Below, piece by piece: positions 1-5,179 of a DNA stretch of 6,504 bases. The stretch is from Chloroflexota bacterium (GTDB lineage: Bacteria > Chloroflexota > FW602-bin22 > JAMCYS01): positions 1 through 6,504 of the forward strand of contig JAJZQK010000201.1 of the NCBI GenBank assembly GCA_021847625.1, read 5' to 3'. The notes beneath the pieces are model-generated. The model worked only from the letters and a program-made list of their open reading frames with translations. It did not search any database and was not told the origin of the DNA. Every line of letters starts with the position of its first letter. Position 1 is the first letter of the stretch. The translations under genes were made by a program, and so were the position numbers.

Positions 1-663
1 GAGGAGCTGCCGCACTTCCACCCGGTGACGTTCCCGGAGGGCGTCGAGCCGTGGGGCAGCGGCGACCTGGCCCTCAAGTTCAAGAAGTACGGCCCGGTCG
101 ACTGGAGCAAGACGAAGGCCTTCCCGCAGCGCTCCTGCCATATTTACGTCAACCTCAAGGGGCGCGATCCCGACGGTTGCGTCGACCCCGCCGACTACGA
201 GAAGGTGCGCGACGAGGTCATCAAGGCCCTCTACGACTACACCGACCCCGTCACGAGCAAGAAGCCGATCGCCTTCGCCCTGCGCAAGGAGGACGCCCGC
301 TTCTTCCACATGGCTGGTGACCACGTGGGCGACGTGATCTACTCGACCATCGGCGATTACCACGGCCAGCACGGCGGCCAGCTCGGCACCGAGCAGTACG
401 GGGCGATCGGCGACCTGCGCACGCTGTTCCTGCTGTCGGGCCCGGGCGTCAAGGAGGGGGTCACCCTCGAGCGCACGATCTGGCTGGAGGACGTGGTCCC
501 CACCCTCTGCTACCTGGCCGATCTGCCAGTGCCGGAGCAGTGCGAGGGCGCCGTCGTCTACCAGGCCCTCGAAGATCCGAACATGAAGCTGAAGGAGCAC
601 CAGACTCTGCAGCGCCGCTATGACAAGTTGCGCAAGTCCGTCGACCGCGCGCCGATGTGCTAG
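1..663 (+). CDS. Alkaline phosphatase superfamily phosphohydrolase (COG3379-like), 3' part only
   Basis: The reading frame is open from base 1 to the TAG at 661-663, so the 5' part lies outside the window; the GTG at 25 is not a credible start because homology continues on both sides. The visible 220 residues match the C-terminal part of the complete neighbour at 826-2751 at roughly 55% identity by hand count (VDW.KTKA..QRS, YVNLKGRDPDG, GDVIY, IGDL, GPGVK, QCEGAV.YQAL). The distal metal-ligand histidine of the fold is present at residue 124 of the fragment (GQHGGQ). The earlier ligands and the nucleophile cannot be seen. The family (type I phosphodiesterase/nucleotide pyrophosphatase, phosphomutase) hydrolyses phosphate mono- or diesters with two divalent metals; the substrate is unknown here. 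The protein runs about 15 residues further at the C-terminus than its neighbour, with a charged tail. It probably forms a tandem duplicate pair with the next gene. Confidence 0.88.
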   Translation, partial: EELPHFHPVTFPEGVEPWGSGDLALKFKKYGPVDWSKTKAFPQRSCHIYVNLKGRDPDGCVDPADYEKVRDEVIKALYDYTDPVTSKKPIAFALRKEDARFFHMAGDHVGDVIYSTIGDYHGQHGGQLGTEQYGAIGDLRTLFLLSGPGVKEGVTLERTIWLEDVVPTLCYLADLPVPEQCEGAVVYQALEDPNMKLKEHQTLQRRYDKLRKSVDRAPMC

Positions 664-698
664 CAGTCGCCGTCGAGTTGGCACTGGTTGGATTCTGA

Positions 699-731
699 TG
701 TAGGGCGGGGGGCTCGTCCCCCCGCTTTCTC
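699..731 (+). repeat. GTAG-footed hairpin repeat, copy 1; possible terminator
   Basis: GTAG at 700-703 is followed by a perfect 8-bp stem, GCGGGGGG (705-712) with CCCCCCGC (718-725), around a CTCGT loop (713-717). G704 and T726 can add a wobble pair. The tail TTTCTC (726-731) and the position 42 bases after the upstream stop would also allow it to act as an intrinsic terminator. The same foot, stem start and loop recur at 4929-4957 and, inverted, at 4872-4899, which is why it is called a repeat rather than only a terminator. Confidence 0.65.
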
Positions 732-807
732 AATACGAGCGGATGCCTGGCCCGGGAGTCGAGGTGGCGGCCGAAGCCGCGCCCGGCGGGGCTAGGCGGC
801 CTTTCAC

Positions 808-828
808 GGAGGAGGACGAACGGACGTG
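808..828 (+). promoter_or_regulatory. Strong Shine-Dalgarno that decides the GTG start
   Basis: GGAGGAGGA at 808-816 lies 9 bases before the GTG at 826-828. The alternative ATG at 853 has no comparable site and would begin only five residues before the first metal-ligand aspartate, so GTG at 826 is preferred. Confidence 0.75.
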
Positions 829-2751
829 GCCGATACCGCAGCCAAGAAAGCAATGGTCCTGGGCATAGATTCGCCCATCCCACCGCGGGTCTACCGCTGG
901 GCGGCGGAAGGGAAGCTGCCCAATCTCAAGAAGCTCATAGACAACGGCGTCTACGCCCCTAATTGCCTGGTCCCCCTGCCCACGATCACGCCCCCGAACT
1001 GGACGACCATCGCCACCGGCGCCTGGGCGGGGACGCACGGAATCACCGACTACCAGGCCCACACGCCGGGCCAGCCCCTCTATGAACTGCACAACGCCTA
1101 TGCCATCGACGAGAGCCAGGCCGAGCCGCTCTGGGAGGCGGTGGGCCGGGCGGGCAAGAGCGCGGTCGTCGTCAACTGGCCCACCACCTGGCCGCCTCGC
1201 CTGAAGAACGGCTGCCAGATCGGCGGCTCGGGCCTGGCGCCGACCGACTGGCAGTTCGAGATGCCGGCCCCCTTCATCTACCGGGCCGTGCTCGCCGTCG
1301 ACGCCCTGATCACCACCGACATCTACCCCTACGCGAGCCAGGTGGAGTTCGCCAAGGCGAGCGGCTGGTCGGGCGTCGAGCATAGCGACAAGGCCCTCGA
1401 CGCCTCGGTCGTGATGGAGTGGCGGCGCCCCCGCTACGAGATGGAGCCGGTGATCTGGCACGTGCTGGTCGACGCCTCCGAGGGGACGGGCTACGACACG
1501 GTCGTCGTCGCCAAGGCCAAGACCAAGGACGGCGTTTACACCCGACTGAAGGTCGGCGAATGGACCGGCAACCTGTTCGAGACTTTCGCCACCGAGGTGG
1601 GGCCGCAGGATGCGGTGATGCGGATGAAGCTGGTGGAGCTGTCGCCGGACGCGCAGTCCTTCCGCCTCTACGTCGTCGGCCCCTACGCCAGGCACGGCTG
1701 GGGCTATCCGAGCGAGATCGAGGACGAGATCAAGTCCGAGGACGGCCTGCCGATGGCGAAGGCGGCCTGGGAGGGCCTCTCGCTAGAGTGGATCGACGCC
1801 GATACCGTGGTCGAGGCCTACCATCTGCAGAACACCTGGCTGGCGGACGCCGTCACTTATCTGCTCAAGAACAAGCCCTGGAGCGTGTTCTTCACCCACC
1901 TGCATTCCACCGACTGGCTGTACCACTACCTGACGCTGAAGCTGGACCCCTTGACGGCGGAGAACCCGGCCGAGGTCGACTACTGGCAGGGTGTCGAGCT
2001 GCGCCTCTACCAGGACGTGGACGCGACCATCGGCAAGATGCTGGAGGCGGCCGACGAGGATACCGTGGTCGTCGTCATCTCCGACCACGGGGCCAAGACG
2101 CAGACCCGCCACTTCGACGCCAACGACGTGCTGGAGCAGGCTGGCCTGCTGCACTACCTCCCCGCGGACCAGGTGCCGGAACAGGTGGAGGCGAGCAAGG
2201 GCCTCACCGGGGGCATGGCCAAGGCGCTCAAGGCCTACCTCGGCCTGCGGCGCGTGGACTGGGGCAAGACGAAGGCCGTGGCCCAGCGCTCGGTGCACGT
2301 CTACGTGAACCTGAAGGGTCGCGACCCCGACGGCATCGTCGAGCCGGGCGAGGAGTACCAGCAGATTTGCCGGCAGGTCGTCGAGGCGCTCTACGGCTAC
2401 GTCGACCCCGAAAGCGGCCGCCGGCCGATCGCCCTGGCCCTGGGTCCCGAGGACCGGCGTCTCCTTGGCCATTACAGCAACCGCTCGGGCGACGTGATCT
2501 ACGCCGTCCAGCCCGACTTCGGTCGCGAGCATGGCCAGCAACTGACGACGGCCAGCTACGGCATCGGCGACCTGCACGGCCTGTTCATAATGGCCGGCCC
2601 GGGCGTGAAGAAGGGCGAGATACTAGAGCGAAGCGTCTGGTTGACTGATATTGTGCCGACGGTGTGCCATCTCGCCAAGCTGCCGATCCCCAAGCAGTGC
2701 GAGGGGGCCGTCCTCTACCAGGCGCTGGTGGACCCGGACGCCCACCTCTAG
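826..2751 (+). CDS. Alkaline phosphatase superfamily phosphohydrolase/phosphodiesterase (COG3379-like)
   Basis: This 641-residue protein has a full set of catalytic residues in the order expected for nucleotide pyrophosphatase/phosphodiesterase relatives: Asp15 (VLGIDSP), nucleophile Thr55 (PTITPPNWTTIATG), Asp363 and His367 (STDWLYHYL), Asp420-His421 (ISDHGA) and His569 (REHGQQ). A threonine nucleophile argues against a formylglycine sulfatase. About 280 residues (roughly 78-355) between the nucleophile and the second metal cluster form a large beta-rich insertion, including RLKVGEW and FRLYVVGPY, as I recall for COG3379-type proteins; it probably forms a cap that sets substrate choice. No signal peptide or membrane segment is seen, so it is likely cytoplasmic. 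It follows a truncated paralogue and precedes an amidase gene. The natural substrate cannot be predicted; phosphodiester, nucleotide or phosphosugar hydrolysis, or phosphomutase activity, are all possible. It starts at GTG with a very strong ribosome-binding site. Confidence 0.9.
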   Translation: MADTAAKKAMVLGIDSPIPPRVYRWAAEGKLPNLKKLIDNGVYAPNCLVPLPTITPPNWTTIATGAWAGTHGITDYQAHTPGQPLYELHNAYAIDESQAEPLWEAVGRAGKSAVVVNWPTTWPPRLKNGCQIGGSGLAPTDWQFEMPAPFIYRAVLAVDALITTDIYPYASQVEFAKASGWSGVEHSDKALDASVVMEWRRPRYEMEPVIWHVLVDASEGTGYDTVVVAKAKTKDGVYTRLKVGEWTGNLFETFATEVGPQDAVMRMKLVELSPDAQSFRLYVVGPYARHGWGYPSEIEDEIKSEDGLPMAKAAWEGLSLEWIDADTVVEAYHLQNTWLADAVTYLLKNKPWSVFFTHLHSTDWLYHYLTLKLDPLTAENPAEVDYWQGVELRLYQDVDATIGKMLEAADEDTVVVVISDHGAKTQTRHFDANDVLEQAGLLHYLPADQVPEQVEASKGLTGGMAKALKAYLGLRRVDWGKTKAVAQRSVHVYVNLKGRDPDGIVEPGEEYQQICRQVVEALYGYVDPESGRRPIALALGPEDRRLLGHYSNRSGDVIYAVQPDFGREHGQQLTTASYGIGDLHGLFIMAGPGVKKGEILERSVWLTDIVPTVCHLAKLPIPKQCEGAVLYQALVDPDAHL

Positions 2752-2777
2752 GGCGGTAGCTAGGTAGTAGTATGCTC

Positions 2778-2816
2778 TCGGTTGCGCGGTCTGGCTGGGA
2801 CCGGCCGCGCAACCGA
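2778..2816 (+). repeat. Perfect 12-bp inverted repeat in the gap before the amidase gene
   Basis: TCGGTTGCGCGG (2778-2789) pairs perfectly with CCGCGCAACCGA (2805-2816). Two further inner pairs (T2790-G2804 wobble, C2791-G2803) close an 11-base loop. It begins 26 bases after the upstream stop and ends 16 bases before the downstream ATG. It lacks a following T-run, so it is not a standard intrinsic terminator. It could stabilise the upstream message 3' end, act in the leader of the amidase gene, or be a dispersed palindrome. Confidence 0.6.
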
Positions 2817-2832
2817 TGCTCGGTGGGGTGCT

Positions 2833-3726
2833 ATGAAACGCGTGCAGCGCGATCAACTGACCTATCGCTTCGCCACGGACGTGGCGCCCGTGCTGGAGGC
2901 GGCGCCGGGCGAGACCATCGCCCTGGAGTCGTACGACACGAGCACGGGGGCGGTGCTGCAACCCGGGAACCTGCTGACCTACATGAGCAGGCCCGGGCAC
3001 GCCAACCCGGCGGCCGGACCGGTCTTCGTGACGGGCGCCGAGCCGGGCGACACGCTTGTCGTGGAAATCATAGATATCAGCCTGGACGAGGTCGGCACCC
3101 TGCGGGTGGTGCCCGGCAAGGGCATCTTCGCGGAGGGCATGCGGGCACCCTACGGCCGCCTCGTGCATATCAAGGAAGGCATGGCCATCTTCAGCCCTGC
3201 CATCTCCTTCCCCGTGCGGCCGATGGTCGGCGTGATCGCCACCAGCCCCGCGGAGGGTGAGCTGACGACCAACCTGAGCGGCGAGGTCGGCGGTAACCTC
3301 GACCACAACGACGTCGCGGTGGGCAGCAAGGTCTACCTGCCGGTGCTCGTGCCGGGGGCGCTCTTGGGCCTGGGCGACCTGCACGCCAGCATGGGCGACG
3401 GCGAGGTTACCTGCAACGGCGTCGAGATCGGCGGTTGCACCACCGTGCGGCTCGGCCTGATCAAGGGCCGTCGCTGGCCGCGGCCCTGGTTGGAAACCGC
3501 GGAAAGCTGGATCACGAGCGCCACCGGCGCCAACCTGGCGGAGGCCATCCGCGTAGCGGTGAGCGACATGATCGATTTGCTGGTCGAGCGGCTGGCCATC
3601 AACCGGGAAGATGCCTACATGCTCATCAGCGCCCGCGGCGACGTGCGCATCGGCCAGTCCTGCGCCGGCGGCAACCGGCCGACGGTGCGGGTGGTCTTCG
3701 GCAAACTGACACCCGAGGCAAAATAG
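2833..3726 (+). CDS. Acetamidase/formamidase family protein
   Basis: The predicted 297-residue protein fits the shorter class of the FmdA/AmdA acetamidase/formamidase family (Pfam PF03069), which hydrolyses small aliphatic amides to ammonia and the carboxylate. Family landmarks are GHANPAAGPVFVTGAEPGDTL (starting about residue 55; His56, Asn58), GGNLDHND (153-160), and GDLHASMGDGE (181-191; Asp182, His184, Asp189, Glu191); the acidic and histidine residues are likely metal or substrate ligands. The C-terminal part carries MISARGDVRIGQ. No signal peptide is seen, so it is probably cytoplasmic. The ATG at 2833 is chosen because homology begins at once and a GGTGGGGTG ribosome-binding region lies just upstream; an in-frame TTG at 2782 would put the start inside a hairpin. 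The true substrate is uncertain, since many members are named only by family. It lies 81 bases after the phosphohydrolase gene and could be co-transcribed with it. Confidence 0.88.
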   Translation: MKRVQRDQLTYRFATDVAPVLEAAPGETIALESYDTSTGAVLQPGNLLTYMSRPGHANPAAGPVFVTGAEPGDTLVVEIIDISLDEVGTLRVVPGKGIFAEGMRAPYGRLVHIKEGMAIFSPAISFPVRPMVGVIATSPAEGELTTNLSGEVGGNLDHNDVAVGSKVYLPVLVPGALLGLGDLHASMGDGEVTCNGVEIGGCTTVRLGLIKGRRWPRPWLETAESWITSATGANLAEAIRVAVSDMIDLLVERLAINREDAYMLISARGDVRIGQSCAGGNRPTVRVVFGKLTPEAK

Positions 3727-3763
3727 CGAGCGCCTGCAGAACCCACGCGGTGGACGAGCTTCT

Positions 3764-3830
3764 ACCGCGGAGCACGCAGAGGACGTGGAAGGAATCGGAG
3801 CTTCTCGCTGTCCTCTGCGCTCTCTGCGGT
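3764..3830 (+). repeat. Imperfect long inverted repeat of the ACCGC.GAG..CGCAGAGGA type
   Basis: The left arm at 3764-3783 (ACCGCGGAGCACGCAGAGGA) and the right arm at 3811-3830 (TCCTCTGCGCTCTCTGCGGT) match as inverted repeats at 17 of 20 positions, around a 27-base centre. It lies in the 183-base gap between the amidase and reductase genes and does not resemble coding sequence. Similar accgcagaggacgcagagg-type palindromes are familiar to me as dispersed intergenic repeats in many bacterial genomes; that resemblance is from memory. It could act as an mRNA-stabilising or attenuating hairpin. Confidence 0.6.
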
Positions 3831-3864
3831 TGATCCGGTCCCCACCGCACAATGAATTTGAATT

Positions 3865-3901
3865 GGCGCCGTCCCTCGGGCGGGAAGAGCGGCGCCGGGA
3901 G
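3865..3901 (+). promoter_or_regulatory. Leader hairpin abutting the ribosome-binding site of the reductase gene
   Basis: GGCGCCG (3865-3871) pairs with CGGCGCC (3890-3896). TCCC (3872-3875) continues the stem with GGGA (3882-3885), leaving a four-base bulge (3886-3889) and a six-base loop. The next base begins the GGGAG ribosome-binding sequence (3897-3901), 8 bases before the ATG at 3910. The hairpin could affect translation initiation, but no ligand-binding architecture is recognisable. Confidence 0.45.
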
Positions 3902-3909
3902 TTGAAGGA

Positions 3910-4803
3910 ATGACGGTTAAGCGAGTGGGCCTCATCGGACTGGGCCTGATGGGGCATGGGCTAGGCAAGAACCTGTTGAAGCACGGTTTCACCCTCACCG
4001 TTTTCGACGTTGACCCAGGTGCGGTGGAGAGGCTGGTCCGGGAGGGCGCCGGACCTGCCAACTCGCCCAAGCGAGTGGCGGAAGCCTCGGAGGTGGTGAT
4101 CACCGTCCTGCCCGACGGGCCGGACGTGGAGGCGGCGGTGCTGGGCCCGGAAGGGATACTGAGCGGGGCGCAGCCGGGCCTGCTGCTCATGGATTGCAGC
4201 TCCATCGATCCGGCGGTGACCCAGCGCCTGGGGGCGACCCTCCGCGCTGGCGGCTACCGGATGGTGGACGCGGCCATGGGCCGGGGCGCCGACGAGGCCG
4301 AGGCAGGGAAGCTGGCCTTCATGGTCGGCGCCGCGGACGAGGACCTGGCCGTCGTGAGGCCGCTGCTGGAGGCGATGGGCGAGAAGATCATCCACTGCGG
4401 CGGACCGAGCGCCGGGATCACGGCCAAGGTCATCAACAACCTGCTCGCGAGCACGATCTTGGCGGCGGACATGGAGGCGCTGTCGCTGGCGGCCAAGGCG
4501 GGCCTGCGCCTGGACATGATGTTGGAGCTGCTCTCCTCGACCGCGGCCAACAACGACCAGCTCAGGACGACCGTGGGCAAGGTCGTCGACGGCGAGTTCG
4601 ACCCGGGCTTCAAGGCGTGGCTGGCCCACAAGGACGCCGGCCTGGCCGAGAATCTGGCGGCGCGAATGGCGGTGCCGCTCTTCGTCCTTGCCCCGGCCCG
4701 GCAACTGCTTAGCGCGGTGCTGGCCGAGGGCCACGGCGACCGGGCGTCGTACATCGTCGGCGACCTGCTGCAGCGCCTGGCGGGCGTACGGATCAAGCGC
4801 TAG
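3910..4803 (+). CDS. NAD(P)-dependent oxidoreductase, 3-hydroxyisobutyrate dehydrogenase/beta-hydroxyacid dehydrogenase family
   Basis: The 297-residue length is typical of this family, which interconverts beta-hydroxyacids and semialdehydes (3-hydroxyisobutyrate, tartronate semialdehyde, sulfolactaldehyde and others). The N-terminal Rossmann domain shows GLGLMG (10-15), and the second strand ends in Asp33 (TVFDVD), suggesting NAD rather than NADP. The catalytic lysine is Lys173 in GITAKVINN (169-177), with Asn176 and Asn177 also kept. The C-terminal domain carries FKAWLAHKDAGLAENLA. The usual substrate loop D.PVSGG is here DAAMGRG (120-126), with Gly124-Arg125 in place of Ser-Gly. An Arg at this point, followed by K..NN, recalls YihU-type sulfolactaldehyde reductases; the third residue I recall from that motif, a serine, is Ala180 here. 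So the substrate is uncertain but may be strongly anionic. The start is the ATG with GGGAG 8 bases upstream. It is 183 bases downstream of the amidase gene, on the same strand. Confidence 0.9.
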   Translation: MTVKRVGLIGLGLMGHGLGKNLLKHGFTLTVFDVDPGAVERLVREGAGPANSPKRVAEASEVVITVLPDGPDVEAAVLGPEGILSGAQPGLLLMDCSSIDPAVTQRLGATLRAGGYRMVDAAMGRGADEAEAGKLAFMVGAADEDLAVVRPLLEAMGEKIIHCGGPSAGITAKVINNLLASTILAADMEALSLAAKAGLRLDMMLELLSSTAANNDQLRTTVGKVVDGEFDPGFKAWLAHKDAGLAENLAARMAVPLFVLAPARQLLSAVLAEGHGDRASYIVGDLLQRLAGVRIKR

Positions 4804-4815
4804 GACCCACTAATA

Positions 4816-4838
4816 CCCTCGCCCCTATGGGGAGAGGG
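4816..4838 (+). repeat. Imperfect palindrome 12 bases after the reductase stop codon
   Basis: CCCTC (4816-4820) pairs with GAGGG (4834-4838), and CCCC (4822-4825) pairs with GGGG (4829-4832), around a TAT loop with one G/A mismatch. It is followed by CAAGGGTAAGGGGGG rather than a T-run, so a classic intrinsic terminator is unlikely. The sequence resembles the widely dispersed CCCTCACCCT/GGGGAGAGGG intergenic repeats (recollection, not a search). It may protect the 3' end of the reductase message. Confidence 0.5.
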
Positions 4839-4871
4839 CAAGGGTAAGGGGGGCCGACCGTCCGCCGGCCA

Positions 4872-4899
4872 GGCGGCAGGCCACAAGGGCCTGCCCTGC
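4872..4899 (-). repeat. GTAG-like hairpin repeat, copy 2 (inverted)
   Basis: GGCAGGCC (4875-4882) pairs perfectly with GGCCTGCC (4888-4895) around ACAAG (4883-4887). Read on the minus strand the loop is CTTGT, the foot is GCAG (one change from GTAG) and the sequence after the stem is GCC. It therefore aligns with copy 3 in opposite orientation, with the inner stem pairs changed from GG/CC to CC/GG so that pairing is kept. Confidence 0.65.
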
Positions 4900-4928
4900 G
4901 TGTCCGCGGCAAGGCGTCGTTGCAGCCT

Positions 4929-4957
4929 GTAGGGCAGGGGCTTGTCCCCTGCCGCCC
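4929..4957 (+). repeat. GTAG-footed hairpin repeat, copy 3
   Basis: GTAG (4929-4932) is followed by GGCAGGGG (4933-4940), the loop CTTGT (4941-4945), the perfectly complementary arm CCCCTGCC (4946-4953) and then GCCC. It matches copy 1 at 699-726 in foot and loop, and is an inverted mate of copy 2, about 30 bases away. Adjacent inverted hairpins with a GTAG tetranucleotide at the foot are the layout of REP/REPIN elements. No transposase of that kind lies in the window. Confidence 0.65.
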
Positions 4958-5073
4958 GTTCGTTCGTCCAACAATGAGGACCGCCGCTTCAGCGCCGCGC
5001 GGTCCGCCCTGCTGAGATCGTCCACCCTGGCGCTCTTCCCCGGCCTAGGGCTTGCCGTCTTGGCGACCCCCAC

Positions 5074-5102
5074 TTGACGCTGCCCGGCGTCGCTGTTAAC
5101 AT
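5074..5102 (+). promoter_or_regulatory. Sigma70-like promoter for the serine acetyltransferase gene
   Basis: The -35 box TTGACG (5074-5079, five of six matches to TTGACA) is separated by 17 bases from the -10 box TAACAT (5097-5102, four of six matches to TATAAT), with an extended -10 TG at 5094-5095. Transcription would start near 5109, giving a leader of about 70 bases. This is the best promoter seen in the window and is consistent with the gene being expressed separately from its upstream neighbours. Confidence 0.5.
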
Positions 5103-5127
5103 TTGCGGCACAGAACGCGATGAGGGG

Positions 5128-5148
5128 CTGCCGTCGGACTGGCGGCAG
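5128..5148 (+). promoter_or_regulatory. Leader hairpin upstream of the serine acetyltransferase gene
   Basis: CTGCCGTC (5128-5135) pairs with GGCGGCAG (5141-5148), with one T-G wobble and a five-base loop, inside the predicted leader. There is no T-run after it and no T-box signature (GGTGGNACCGCG-like), so a cysteine T-box is not supported. A ribosome-binding sequence GGGAGA follows at 5169-5174. Confidence 0.35.
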
Positions 5149-5179
5149 ACAACCTTGGGCACGCATTTGGGAGACATAG

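Larger units (their letters stand above)
4804..5179 (+). other. 376-base gap rich in palindromes, with a promoter at its 3' end
   Basis: No gene is supported here. The minus-strand open frames in it are compositionally biased and match no family I know. From left to right it holds an imperfect palindrome directly after the reductase stop (4816-4838), an inverted pair of GTAG-like hairpins (4872-4899 and 4929-4957), about 115 bases with no recognised feature, a sigma70-like promoter (5074-5102) and a leader hairpin (5128-5148) before the serine acetyltransferase gene. Confidence 0.7.

Noticed and set aside
678..706. Promoter with TTGGCA at 678-683 before the second phosphohydrolase gene
   Set aside because: At the correct spacing the -10 position reads TAGGGC, a poor match that falls inside the hairpin repeat.
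730..1695. Minus-strand open frame of 321 codons overlapping the phosphohydrolase gene
   Set aside because: It lies opposite a gene with a full catalytic motif set, has the Arg/Gly/His-rich composition of a GC-rich antisense frame, and matches no family I know.
1419..2648. Second plus-strand frame of 409 codons inside the phosphohydrolase gene
   Set aside because: Its Arg/Gly/Ala-rich composition is typical of a frame-shifted reading of a GC-rich gene; the other frame carries the conserved motifs.
1..2751. Sulfatase interpretation of the phosphohydrolases
   Set aside because: The complete gene has Thr55 as nucleophile and lacks the C/S-X-P-X-R formylglycine motif, so a sulfatase is unlikely despite the shared superfamily.
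2768..2773. TAGTAT as a -10 box for the amidase gene
   Set aside because: No acceptable -35 box lies 16-18 bases upstream; a four-of-six match alone is expected by chance.
2623..3957. Minus-strand open frame of 444 codons
   Set aside because: It spans the whole amidase gene and two gaps on the opposite strand, contains no recognisable domain, and reflects third-position GC bias of the real gene.
5103..5179. T-box or SAM-type riboswitch before the serine acetyltransferase gene
   Set aside because: The leader is only about 70 bases and lacks the conserved T-box bulge sequence or a SAM-riboswitch core.
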